Below are positions 1 through 5,386 of a stretch of DNA of 11,838 bases, piece by piece. Positions within the stretch are counted from its first letter, which is position 1. Each line of letters begins with the position of its first letter. The stretch is taken from positions 6,867 through 18,704 of the forward strand of contig DBUL01000019.1 of assembly GCA_002307905.1 (NCBI GenBank), given 5' to 3'. This DNA is from Rhizobiaceae bacterium UBA1291 (GTDB lineage: Bacteria; Pseudomonadota; Alphaproteobacteria; Rhizobiales; Rhizobiaceae). The notes under the pieces are model-generated. The model was not told where the DNA came from and searched no databases. It saw only the letters and a list, made by a program, of their open reading frames with translations. The position numbers and the translations under genes are program-made.

Positions 1-287
1 TCGCCGGCGAACTCACCGAGGACAGCCGCAAGGAGCAGGCGGGGGCGGGGCTCGACCGGCTTTCGCCCGAGGAACATGCGCGTTTCACCGCGCTCAACAC
101 CGCCTATACGACCAAATTCGGCTTTCCCTTCATCATCGCTGTGAAGGGGCTGACGAAGGACGATATTCTTGCCGCCTTCGAGACGCGGATCGACAACGGC
201 CGCGAGACGGAATTCGCCACGGCCTGTGCGCAGGTCGAGAAAATTGCCCGGCTTCGCCTAGAAAGCCTCTTTCCGGAGAAGAACTGA
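1..287 (+). CDS. uraD: OHCU decarboxylase UraD, C-terminal part (5' truncated by window edge)
   Basis: The last 94 codons of a gene that enters from the left; the first complete codon is at 3 and the stop TGA is at 285-287. UraD decarboxylates 2-oxo-4-hydroxy-4-carboxy-5-ureidoimidazoline to S-(+)-allantoin, the last step from urate. The visible part carries family signatures: a SRKEQAGAGLD segment, whose Glu lies in the conserved S-x-x-EQ active-site motif, then LNTAYTTKFGFPFIIAVKG, and a C-terminal QVEKIARLRLESLF helix. Full-length members are about 165 residues, so a little over half is present and the start is outside the window. The stop is one base before the alc ATG, so the two are almost certainly co-transcribed and probably translationally coupled. 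Identification rests on direct motif reading and is strong. It could in principle be the C-terminal half of a fusion, which cannot be seen here. Confidence 0.93.
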   Translation, partial: AGELTEDSRKEQAGAGLDRLSPEEHARFTALNTAYTTKFGFPFIIAVKGLTKDDILAAFETRIDNGRETEFATACAQVEKIARLRLESLFPEKN

Positions 288-288
288 C

Positions 289-1311
289 ATGCCCGAAATC
301 TCGACCGTGGTGCTGCCCGACTTTGCCGCAGGCGCCGTCAACCTCGCTTCCGCGCGCCTTGGCGCCAAAGGGGTATTTTCCACCGACGAGTTCTTCGCGC
401 CGCTGTCGCGCATGCTGAACGATGCGCCGGCCGAATTCGATCCAGATCTCTACGATGACAACGGCAAGTACATGGACGGCTGGGAAAGCCGGCGCAAGCG
501 GGTGCCCGGCCACGACTGGTCGGTGATCCGCCTGGCGATGCCCGGCCGCATCTTCGGCTTCGACGTCGACACCCGCTTCTTCACCGGCAACTACCCGCCG
601 CATTGCTCGATCGAGGCGGCCTGCGTGGCCAAGGGCGATCCGACCGAGGCCACCGTGTGGACCGAGCTCCTGGCCAAGTCGCCGCTTGGTCCGGGCGCCC
701 AGCATTTCTTCGAGAATGCCGATCGCGACAAGGTCTGGACCCATCTGCGGCTGCACATCTATCCGGATGGCGGCGTGGCGCGGCTGCGCGTCTACGGGGC
801 GGCGCATTTCGATTGGTCGAAGGTCAGCGCGGATCAGGAACTCGATCTCGCTTATGTCTTCCACGGCGCCAAGGCGCTCGCCTGGTCGGACGCCCACTAT
901 GGCCACCCCGACAAGATGCTCGGACCGGGACGCGGCCTCAACATGGGCGACGGCTGGGAAACCAAGCGCCGGCGCGGGCCGGGCCATGACTGGGCGATCA
1001 TCCGCCTCGGCCATGCCGGCCTGATCAGCCGCATCGTCGTCGACACGCATTTCTTCAAGGGGAACTATCCGGACACCTGCGAACTGCTCGGCGCGTGTCT
1101 GCCGGATGCCGCCGACAGTTGGAGCGAGGTGGATATTGCCGCGTCGGAAGGCTGGAAGCCGATTCTTGGCCGGCAGAAACTGGAGATGGACCGCGAACAC
1201 GAATTTTCCGGGTCGCTCATCGCCGATATCGGGCCGGTGACCCATGTGCGCTTCGCCATGCATCCGGACGGCGGCGTCATGCGTCTGCGCCTGTTCGGCA
1301 CCAAGGCCTGA
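289..1311 (+). CDS. alc: Allantoicase (allantoate amidinohydrolase)
   Basis: A 340-residue protein that hydrolyses allantoate to S-ureidoglycolate and urea. It shows the two tandem allantoicase repeats expected of the family. Repeat 1 has DGWESRRKR-x-PGHDW near residues 63-77, a VDTRFFTGNYP segment at 93-103 and HIYPDGGVARLRVYG at 156-170. Repeat 2 has DGWETKRRRGPGHDW at 221-235, VDTHFFKGNYP at 251-261 and MHPDGGVMRLRLFG at 324-337. The length matches the usual 330-350. The ATG at 289 is chosen because it follows the uraD stop by one base and has a GGAG at 275-278, and the N-terminus DFAAGAVNLA resembles family starts. The gene is the last of its + strand unit: gstI faces it from the other strand, 22 bases downstream. 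A 376-residue antisense ORF overlaps it but has no recognisable domain. Confidence 0.96.
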   Translation: MPEISTVVLPDFAAGAVNLASARLGAKGVFSTDEFFAPLSRMLNDAPAEFDPDLYDDNGKYMDGWESRRKRVPGHDWSVIRLAMPGRIFGFDVDTRFFTGNYPPHCSIEAACVAKGDPTEATVWTELLAKSPLGPGAQHFFENADRDKVWTHLRLHIYPDGGVARLRVYGAAHFDWSKVSADQELDLAYVFHGAKALAWSDAHYGHPDKMLGPGRGLNMGDGWETKRRRGPGHDWAIIRLGHAGLISRIVVDTHFFKGNYPDTCELLGACLPDAADSWSEVDIAASEGWKPILGRQKLEMDREHEFSGSLIADIGPVTHVRFAMHPDGGVMRLRLFGTKA

Positions 1312-1333
1312 GGCCGGAACCTTGAGGGGCGCT

Positions 1334-1510
1334 CTACTGCTTGGGCGCCTCTTCCATCTCGCGGATCGCTTCCTGGTGATACCAGTTGCCGCACTCGACG
1401 ATGACCGGGCGCGCGCGGCCCTCGCGCTCCCGCATTTCCCTCAGCTTCTGAATGTTTCGAACCGGGAACTCTAAGATCTTCGCCGATTCCCGAACCATGT
1501 TCGTCGTCAT
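1334..1510 (-). CDS. gstI: GstI-like glutamine synthetase translation inhibitor (DUF2735)
   Basis: A 58-residue basic protein beginning MTTNMVRESAKILEFPVRN and containing CGNWYHQEAI near residues 40-49. These are the hallmarks of the small rhizobial DUF2735/GstI family: an S-AKI-FPV-R N-terminus and a G-WYH-EAI motif. In Rhizobium leguminosarum, gstI is a gene of similar size transcribed divergently from glnII, and its product lowers GlnII synthesis at the translational level. The same divergent arrangement is seen here. The start at 1510 is preferred to longer options (in-frame starts upstream reach 1582) because a GAGG lies 8 bases before this ATG and the family begins MTTN or similar. The 3' end converges on alc. 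Family assignment is by recognised motifs and gene order; inhibition of GlnII in this organism is inferred. Confidence 0.85.
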   Translation of the reverse strand: MTTNMVRESAKILEFPVRNIQKLREMREREGRARPVIVECGNWYHQEAIREMEEAPKQ

Positions 1511-1577
1511 GCTACTGCCCTCGTTGTTCATTGAGAACGATGCTCGATGGCTCAGTCTACCAGAGTTTTCAGGCCTA

Positions 1578-1594
1578 CGCACACGGAAAGTGCA
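1578..1594. promoter_or_regulatory. Candidate NtrC (NRI) binding site
   Basis: The sequence is CGCAC-N7-GTGCA, with half-sites at 1578-1582 and 1590-1594. It matches the GCAC-N7-GTGC dyad typical of NtrC sites, although the inner Y/R positions are not ideal. On the - strand the right half contains TTGCAC, a possible -35 hexamer for gstI, but no good -10 follows. The site could therefore both activate glnII and occlude gstI, which would suit the opposite nitrogen responses reported for these genes in rhizobia. The motif is visible in the sequence; binding is inferred. Confidence 0.5.
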
Positions 1595-1596
1595 AG

Positions 1597-1615
1597 ATGC
1601 CTAATATGTAGGCAT
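1597..1615. repeat. Perfect 7-bp inverted repeat (ATGCCTA-N5-TAGGCAT)
   Basis: The arms at 1597-1603 and 1609-1615 are exact reverse complements around ATATG. The core TAGGC/GCCTA also occurs at 1573-1577 and 1714-1718, all inside the gstI-glnII intergenic region. AT-rich sequence in the centre and spacing of two helical half-turns make it look like a dimeric operator, or a gstI promoter-proximal site. No known regulator could be assigned by eye. Confidence 0.45.
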
Positions 1616-1808
1616 AATGTGCGGCGCGCTGGCGATGATCGCGATTTCATCATTTCGCTGCGTGCGATCCGTCGTGCGGGGAAACACGCCATGGCTACGG
1701 AAGTTCCCACAAATTAGGCAAAAGGACCATCGATGGCGGCGGCGCGCGGCCGCCAATTCTGGCGGAGACGCTAAAAAACAGGTCCATTGGCGCGTGTTTC
1801 AGCGAAAC

Positions 1809-1824
1809 TGGCACGCTTCATGCT
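1809..1824 (+). promoter_or_regulatory. Sigma-54 (RpoN) promoter of glnII
   Basis: TGGCACG-N4-ATGCT closely follows the RpoN consensus TGGCACG-N4-TTGCW. The invariant GG at 1810-1811 and GC at 1822-1823 are separated by exactly 10 bases. This places transcription start near 1835, about 75 bases before the glnII ATG. NtrC/RpoN control of glnII is established for rhizobia, and the candidate NtrC dyad lies upstream at 1578-1594. Confidence 0.85.
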
Positions 1825-1834
1825 TTCTTAATCG

Positions 1835-1909
1835 GGACTCGCCGGCGCGCCGGAGAATCAGCCCTCTGTTGCGCTCTTGGGCGAGCGCTTGACTGAAGAG
1901 AGACGAAGA
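1835..1909 (+). promoter_or_regulatory. glnII 5' leader with two potential hairpins
   Basis: The leader between the inferred transcription start and the glnII ATG can form two stems. One is the 12-base palindrome CCGGCGCGCCGG at 1842-1853. The other is GCGCTC (1871-1876) paired with GAGCGC (1883-1888) across a 6-base loop. The second ends 21 bases before the ATG. The ribosome site is weak: GA-rich sequence at 1894-1909 with no clear AGGAG. A structured leader with a weak ribosome site is a plausible place for translational control by GstI, but this is inference. Confidence 0.5.
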
Positions 1910-2950
1910 ATGACCAAGTTTAAGCTCGAGTATATCTGGCTGGATGGCTACACGCCGGTTCCGAACCTTCGCGGCAAGACACAGATCAAGGAGTTCGACA
2001 GCTTCCCGACACTGGAGCAGCTTCCGCTCTGGGGCTTCGACGGCTCCTCGACCCTGCAGGCCGAAGGCCGCAGCTCCGATTGCGTGCTGAAGCCCGTCGC
2101 CATCTATCCGGATCCGGCCCGTACCAATGGCGCGCTGGTCATGTGCGAAGTCATGATGCCGGACGGCGTCACCCCGCATCCGTCGAACGCCCGCGCCACG
2201 ATCCTCGACGACGAGGATGCCTGGTTCGGCTTCGAGCAGGAATATTTCTTCTACAAGGACGGCCGCCCGCTCGGCTTCCCGGAACACGGTTTCCCGGCGC
2301 CGCAGGGCCCCTACTACACCGGCGTCGGCTACAAGAACGTCGGTGACGTCGCCCGCCAGATCGTCGAGGAGCATCTCGACCTCTGCCTTGAAGCCGGCAT
2401 CAACCACGAAGGCATCAATGCCGAAGTGGCCAAGGGCCAGTGGGAGTTCCAGGTGTTCGGCAAGGGCTCCAAGCGCGCCGCCGACCAGATCTGGATCGCC
2501 CGCTACCTGCTGCTGCGGCTGTGCGAAGGTTACGGCATCGACATCGAGTTCCATTGCAAGCCGCTCGGCGATACCGACTGGAACGGTTCGGGCATGCACT
2601 GCAACTTCTCGACCAAGTACATGCGCGAGGTCGGCGGCAAGGAGTATTTCGAAGCCCTGATGGCTGCGTTCGGCCGCAACTGGAAGGAGCATATCGACGT
2701 CTACGGTCCGGACAACCACATGCGCCTGACCGGCAAGCACGAGACGGCGCCGTGGGACAAGTTCTCCTATGGCGTGGCCGATCGTGGCGCCTCGATCCGC
2801 GTTCCGCATTCCTTCGTCAACAACGGCTACAAGGGCTATCTTGAAGACCGTCGTCCGAACTCGCAAGGCTGCCCCTACCAGATCGCTTCGCAGGTGCTGA
2901 AGACGATCTCGGAAGTGGCAACCGCCGACTACGGCCGCAGCGCCGCCTGA
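1910..2950 (+). CDS. glnII: Glutamine synthetase type II (eukaryotic-like)
   Basis: A 346-residue cytosolic GSII that makes glutamine from glutamate, ammonia and ATP. Signatures in order: LPLWGFDGSST at 38-48 (beta-grasp domain), WFGFEQEYFFY at 105-115 with metal-binding Glu, GINHEGINAEVAKGQWEFQV at 163-182, WNGSGMHCNFSTK at 224-236, HMRLTGKHETAPWDKF at 270-285, GVADRGASIRVP at 288-299 and GYLEDRRPNSQGCPYQI at 309-325. The length is that of type II enzymes, much shorter than the roughly 470 of GSI, and no adenylylation-site region is seen. The start is set at 1910 because MTKFKLEYIWLDGY is the family N-terminus; the 11 codons upstream overlap the leader. Expression is probably RpoN/NtrC-dependent and restrained by GstI. 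Among ureide genes it can assimilate ammonia derived from purine-nitrogen urea. Confidence 0.97.
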   Translation: MTKFKLEYIWLDGYTPVPNLRGKTQIKEFDSFPTLEQLPLWGFDGSSTLQAEGRSSDCVLKPVAIYPDPARTNGALVMCEVMMPDGVTPHPSNARATILDDEDAWFGFEQEYFFYKDGRPLGFPEHGFPAPQGPYYTGVGYKNVGDVARQIVEEHLDLCLEAGINHEGINAEVAKGQWEFQVFGKGSKRAADQIWIARYLLLRLCEGYGIDIEFHCKPLGDTDWNGSGMHCNFSTKYMREVGGKEYFEALMAAFGRNWKEHIDVYGPDNHMRLTGKHETAPWDKFSYGVADRGASIRVPHSFVNNGYKGYLEDRRPNSQGCPYQIASQVLKTISEVATADYGRSAA

Positions 2951-2977
2951 TCGGGTCTATTTCCCAAGACGATGACG

Positions 2978-3003
2978 ACGACGCCGGCGAAAGCCGGCGT
3001 CGT
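2978..3003 (+). terminator. Rho-independent terminator after glnII
   Basis: A perfect 11-bp stem (2978-2988 with 2993-3003) closed by a GAAA tetraloop, followed by TTGCGTTT. It lies 27 bases past the glnII stop. The GC-rich stem with a tetraloop is strong, although the U-tract is interrupted. It should separate glnII transcription from the mntA-hepT-allA unit. Confidence 0.75.
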
Positions 3004-3040
3004 TTGCGTTTGGGGATCAGCCCCTTGCGCTGTGTGGCGC

Positions 3041-3069
3041 TTCCCTCGGTCGGGCCGCTCGCCTATAGT
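3041..3069 (+). promoter_or_regulatory. Candidate housekeeping promoter for the mntA-hepT-allA-uraH operon
   Basis: A CTATAGT -10 (hexamer TATAGT 3064-3069) lies 17 bases after a weak -35 (TTCCCT 3041-3046). The -10 fits the alphaproteobacterial CTATAT-like preference, and the -35 shares only the leading CTT with CTTGAC. It sits just upstream of the AGGAG at 3078-3082 of mntA. A separate promoter is expected here because a strong terminator follows glnII. Confidence 0.4.
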
Positions 3070-3089
3070 GGTCCCACAGGAGATGACCG

Positions 3090-3380
3090 ATGAAGCCGTC
3101 CGAAGTGCTGGAGCAGAACCGTCAGGCGATCCGCGAGGCGGCGAAACGCTTCAACGCGGAAAACCCGCGCGTCTTCGGTTCGGTGGCGCGTGGCGAGGAC
3201 CGAGCCGACAGCGATCTCGACATTCTGGTCGACGCCTTGCCGGGAATGACATTGTTCGATCTGGGCGGGTTGCAGTCCGAAATGGAGCGGCTGTTGTCGT
3301 GCAAGGTGGATGTGGTGACGTCGGGTGGCCTGAAGCCCCGGATGCGTGAGCGGATTCTCGCCGAGGCGACTGCGATATGA
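3090..3380 (+). CDS. mntA: Minimal nucleotidyltransferase (MNT), MntA-like antitoxin
   Basis: A 96-residue protein with the minimal nucleotidyltransferase fold: GS-x3-G at 30-35, SDLD at 41-44 (Asp42 and Asp44) and a third acidic residue in CKVDVV at 71-76 (Asp74). These form the metal-binding triad of the DNA-polymerase-beta superfamily. In the HEPN/MNT toxin-antitoxin systems that have been studied, the MNT partner neutralises the HEPN RNase by transferring AMP groups to a Tyr near its active site. All catalytic residues appear intact. The start has AGGAG at 3078-3082, 7 bases upstream. Its stop overlaps the hepT start in an ATGA, the usual arrangement of this pair. Enzymatic family is clear; antitoxin role is inferred from gene order. 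Confidence 0.88.
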   Translation: MKPSEVLEQNRQAIREAAKRFNAENPRVFGSVARGEDRADSDLDILVDALPGMTLFDLGGLQSEMERLLSCKVDVVTSGGLKPRMRERILAEATAI

Positions 3381-3742
3381 CCCCGGAGCAACGGTTTCTC
3401 GACAGTCTCCTCGACATGCAGGAGGCAGCCTCGGAGGCGATCAGTTTCATCAGCGGGTCGACACCGGAGGCCTTCGAGCGGGATATCCTGACCCAGCGCG
3501 CGGTCGCGATGACGTTCGTGCTGATCGCCGCCGCCGCATCGAGGATCCTCAGCCGTTTTCCGGACGTGGCCTCCGAACACCCGGACATTGCCTGGTCGAA
3601 GATCAAGGGGTTGCGGAACGTGGTCGTCCACGAATATGAAACGCTCGATTGGCGGCTGGTCTGGGAGACAGTTCAGAAAGACCTGCCGGCACTCATCGCT
3701 CAGCTCGATCAGTTGCGCCACCCGCATATCCAGGGAGAATGA
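3377..3742 (+). CDS. hepT: HEPN-domain RNase toxin, HepT-like (DUF86)
   Basis: A 121-residue, largely helical protein with the HEPN RNase motif R-x4-H-x-Y as RNVVVHEY at residues 80-87 (Arg80, His85, Tyr87). It matches the DUF86/HepT group. HepT toxins cleave RNA as dimers, and Tyr87 is at the position modified by MNT antitoxins. The motif is intact, so the toxin is probably active. Translation starts within mntA (ATGA at 3377-3380), ensuring antitoxin is made first. Its TGA stop at 3740-3742 is followed, in the same reading frame and after only CCC-CGC, by the TTG start of allA, so the pair is physically built into a ureide operon. An extra-operonic stabilising or phage-defence role is possible. 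Confidence 0.88.
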   Translation: MTPEQRFLDSLLDMQEAASEAISFISGSTPEAFERDILTQRAVAMTFVLIAAAASRILSRFPDVASEHPDIAWSKIKGLRNVVVHEYETLDWRLVWETVQKDLPALIAQLDQLRHPHIQGE

Positions 3743-3748
3743 CCCCGC

Positions 3749-4249
3749 TTGACCGATCTCCTCGCCATCCAGCCCCTCACCGCCGAGGCTTTTGCCCCCT
3801 TCGGCGAGGTGATCGAGGCTGATCCCTCTACCATGCGGCTGATCAACGGCGGCACGACCGAGCGATTCCATGCGCTGTTTTCGCCCGAGGTTTCCGGCGA
3901 GGGGGCGCGGGCCATCGTCAACATCTTCCGCGGCCAGCCACGCAACTTTCCTTACGAGATCGGCATGATGGAGCGCCATCCCTTCGGCAGCCAGAGCTTT
4001 TCGCCGCTGTCGGGGCGGTCGTTCCTGGTGGCCGTGTCGCCGGACGAGTGGGGGAAGCCCGGACGACCGCAGGTCTTTCTCGCCCGTCCCGACCAGGGGG
4101 TGAACTATCGCCGCAATGTCTGGCACCATCCACTGATGGCAATCGGTGCAGTATCGGATTTTCTGGTTGTCGATCGCGACGGTCCGGGCAACAATCTCGA
4201 AGAACATTTCTTTGCAACGCCTTACCGCATTCTGGAGCCCCATCTATGA
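3749..4249 (+). CDS. allA: Ureidoglycolate lyase (TTG start)
   Basis: A 166-residue AllA that cleaves ureidoglycolate to glyoxylate and urea, completing purine-ring breakdown. Family motifs: FAPFGEVIE at 15-23, ERFHAL at 38-43, [16 protein letters not shown] at 74-89 (Glu75 and His77) and [14 protein letters not shown] at 117-130. The length is typical (about 160-170). The start is TTG at 3749: the in-frame TGA at 3740-3742 blocks anything longer, the next in-frame ATG would remove the conserved first 28 residues, and GGGAG at 3733-3737 provides a ribosome site with 11-base spacing. It follows hepT by 6 bases and overlaps uraH by an ATGA. The rare start codon may keep synthesis low or dependent on hepT translation. 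Confidence 0.95.
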   Translation: MTDLLAIQPLTAEAFAPFGEVIEADPSTMRLINGGTTERFHALFSPEVSGEGARAIVNIFRGQPRNFPYEIGMMERHPFGSQSFSPLSGRSFLVAVSPDEWGKPGRPQVFLARPDQGVNYRRNVWHHPLMAIGAVSDFLVVDRDGPGNNLEEHFFATPYRILEPHL

Positions 4250-4602
4250 CCGGTCTCACCACCCATGTCCTCGATACAGCGCTTGGCAGGCCCGCCGAGG
4301 GGCTGAAGATCCAGCTGATGCGGATGAACGGGGAGGAGGCCGAGCTGATCACCACGGTCTTCACCAATGCCGACGGACGGATCGACGGCGGGCCGCTGCT
4401 CAAGGATACCGATTTTCAGGCCGGACAGTACGAGCTGTTGTTCCATGCTGGAGACTATCTGAAGGCGAGCGGTCTTTCCTTGACCGAGCCGCCCTTCCTC
4501 GACGTCATCCCGATCCGCTTCGGCATTTCCGACACGGCTGCGCACTATCATGTGCCGCTGCTGCTTTCGCCCTACGGCTATTCGACCTATCGGGGCAGCT
4601 GA
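4246..4602 (+). CDS. uraH: 5-hydroxyisourate hydrolase (transthyretin-like)
   Basis: A 118-residue transthyretin-related protein that hydrolyses 5-hydroxyisourate, the product of urate oxidation, to OHCU, the substrate of UraD. It opens [14 protein letters not shown] at 4-17 (His7), has Arg45 in NADGRIDGG, carries [19 protein letters not shown] at 100-118 and ends in the diagnostic YRGS tetrapeptide. His7, Arg45, His102 and the C-terminal Ser match the family's catalytic set. It is cytosolic, with no signal peptide, unlike periplasmic HIU hydrolases of enterobacteria. Its ATG overlaps the allA stop by ATGA; a longer in-frame ORF from 4048 is just the allA shadow. Its stop overlaps the next gene by one base. 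Confidence 0.97.
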   Translation: MTGLTTHVLDTALGRPAEGLKIQLMRMNGEEAELITTVFTNADGRIDGGPLLKDTDFQAGQYELLFHAGDYLKASGLSLTEPPFLDVIPIRFGISDTAAHYHVPLLLSPYGYSTYRGS

Positions 4603-5342
4603 TGATCTTTGCCGCCATCGCCGATGTGCACGGCAACCACCTGGCGCTGGAGGCCGTGCTCGAGGATATCCGCCGGCAGGGGATCACCGAGATCGTCAAT
4701 CTCGGCGATTGCTTTTCCGGCCCGCTCGAGGCGGGGCTCACCGCCGAGCTGCTGATGCCGCTCGATGCGCTGACCGTGTGCGGCAATCACGACCGGGCGC
4801 TGGTCGACCGGCCTTTTGAGGAAATGGGCGACTGGGAACGGCCGTCCTATGCGCAGCTCACGGAAGCCCAGCTCGACTGGATCCGCGCGCTACCCTTCAG
4901 CGCAATCTATCGCAATGAGGTCTATCTCTGTCACGCCACACCCCGGGACGACAGCACCTATTGGATGGAAACGCTGAGCGAGCAGGGCATCTTTCACCTG
5001 AAGCCGCTCGACGAGATCGAGGCGCTGGCTGACGGCATCGAGCAGCCGCTGATGCTGTGCGGCCACAGCCATATCGCCCGCTCCGTGCAGCTCTCAGACG
5101 GGCGCCTGATCGTCAATCCGGGCAGCGTCGGCTGCCCGGGCTTCGACTACGTCAAGCCGTTCTACCACAAGGCTCAGGCCGGAGCGCCTTTTGCCACTTA
5201 CGCCGTCCTGGAAAAGACCGGGCGCGGCTGGCAGCCGGCGTTCCGGCAGGTGCGCTATGACAATATCGCCGCCGCCGAACTGGCAAAGGCACATGGCATG
5301 GCCGACTGGATCAGCGCACTTTCGACCGGCTGGGTCGCCTGA
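4602..5342 (+). CDS. Calcineurin-like metallophosphoesterase (YfcE/MJ0936-type)
   Basis: A 246-residue cytosolic phosphoesterase with the full metal-binding set: DVHGN at 8-12, NLGDCFSGP at 33-41, CGNHDR at 60-65, LCHATPRDD at 109-117, MLCGHSHIA at 151-159 and VNPGSVG at 171-177. This arrangement fits the YfcE-like phosphodiesterase branch with a binuclear metal site. The substrate is unknown; family members act on model phosphodiesters and some on cyclic nucleotides. The start at 4602 is chosen because the motif DVHGN begins 8 residues in and the ATG overlaps the uraH TGA by one base; an ORF opening far upstream at 4146 overruns uraH. It is the last gene of the + strand ureide operon and converges on the dehydrogenase gene 44 bases away. 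Link to purine catabolism is by position only. Confidence 0.85.
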   Translation: MIFAAIADVHGNHLALEAVLEDIRRQGITEIVNLGDCFSGPLEAGLTAELLMPLDALTVCGNHDRALVDRPFEEMGDWERPSYAQLTEAQLDWIRALPFSAIYRNEVYLCHATPRDDSTYWMETLSEQGIFHLKPLDEIEALADGIEQPLMLCGHSHIARSVQLSDGRLIVNPGSVGCPGFDYVKPFYHKAQAGAPFATYAVLEKTGRGWQPAFRQVRYDNIAAAELAKAHGMADWISALSTGWVA

Positions 5343-5386
5343 GGCCGCAAAGGCGTAGTTGACCGCGCCTCCATCTACTCCAGCGT

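Larger units (their letters stand above)
1511..1909. promoter_or_regulatory. gstI-glnII divergent intergenic region
   Basis: A 399-base region between the gstI and glnII start codons with no convincing gene. It holds an NtrC-like dyad near 1578-1594, a perfect 7-bp inverted repeat at 1597-1615, a second inverted repeat (TGGCGGC 1734-1740 with GCCGCCA 1749-1755), a sigma-54 type promoter at 1809-1824 and a hairpin-rich glnII leader from about 1835. The distance from the NtrC-like dyad to the inferred glnII start of transcription is about 240-255 bases, within the range for enhancer-type activation. ORFs across this stretch are short and lack domains or ribosome sites. Confidence 0.75.

Noticed and set aside
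133..1263. 376-residue ORF antisense to uraD and alc
   Set aside because: It mirrors two clearly recognised genes, has no domain or ribosome site, and long antisense ORFs are common in GC-rich codon-biased DNA.
1328..1349. GGCGC/GCGCC stem between alc and gstI
   Set aside because: Only a 5-bp stem with a 12-base loop and no T-run; too weak to call a terminator.
1799..2866. 355-residue ORF antisense to glnII
   Set aside because: Runs opposite the conserved GSII sequence and across the sigma-54 promoter; no recognisable protein family.
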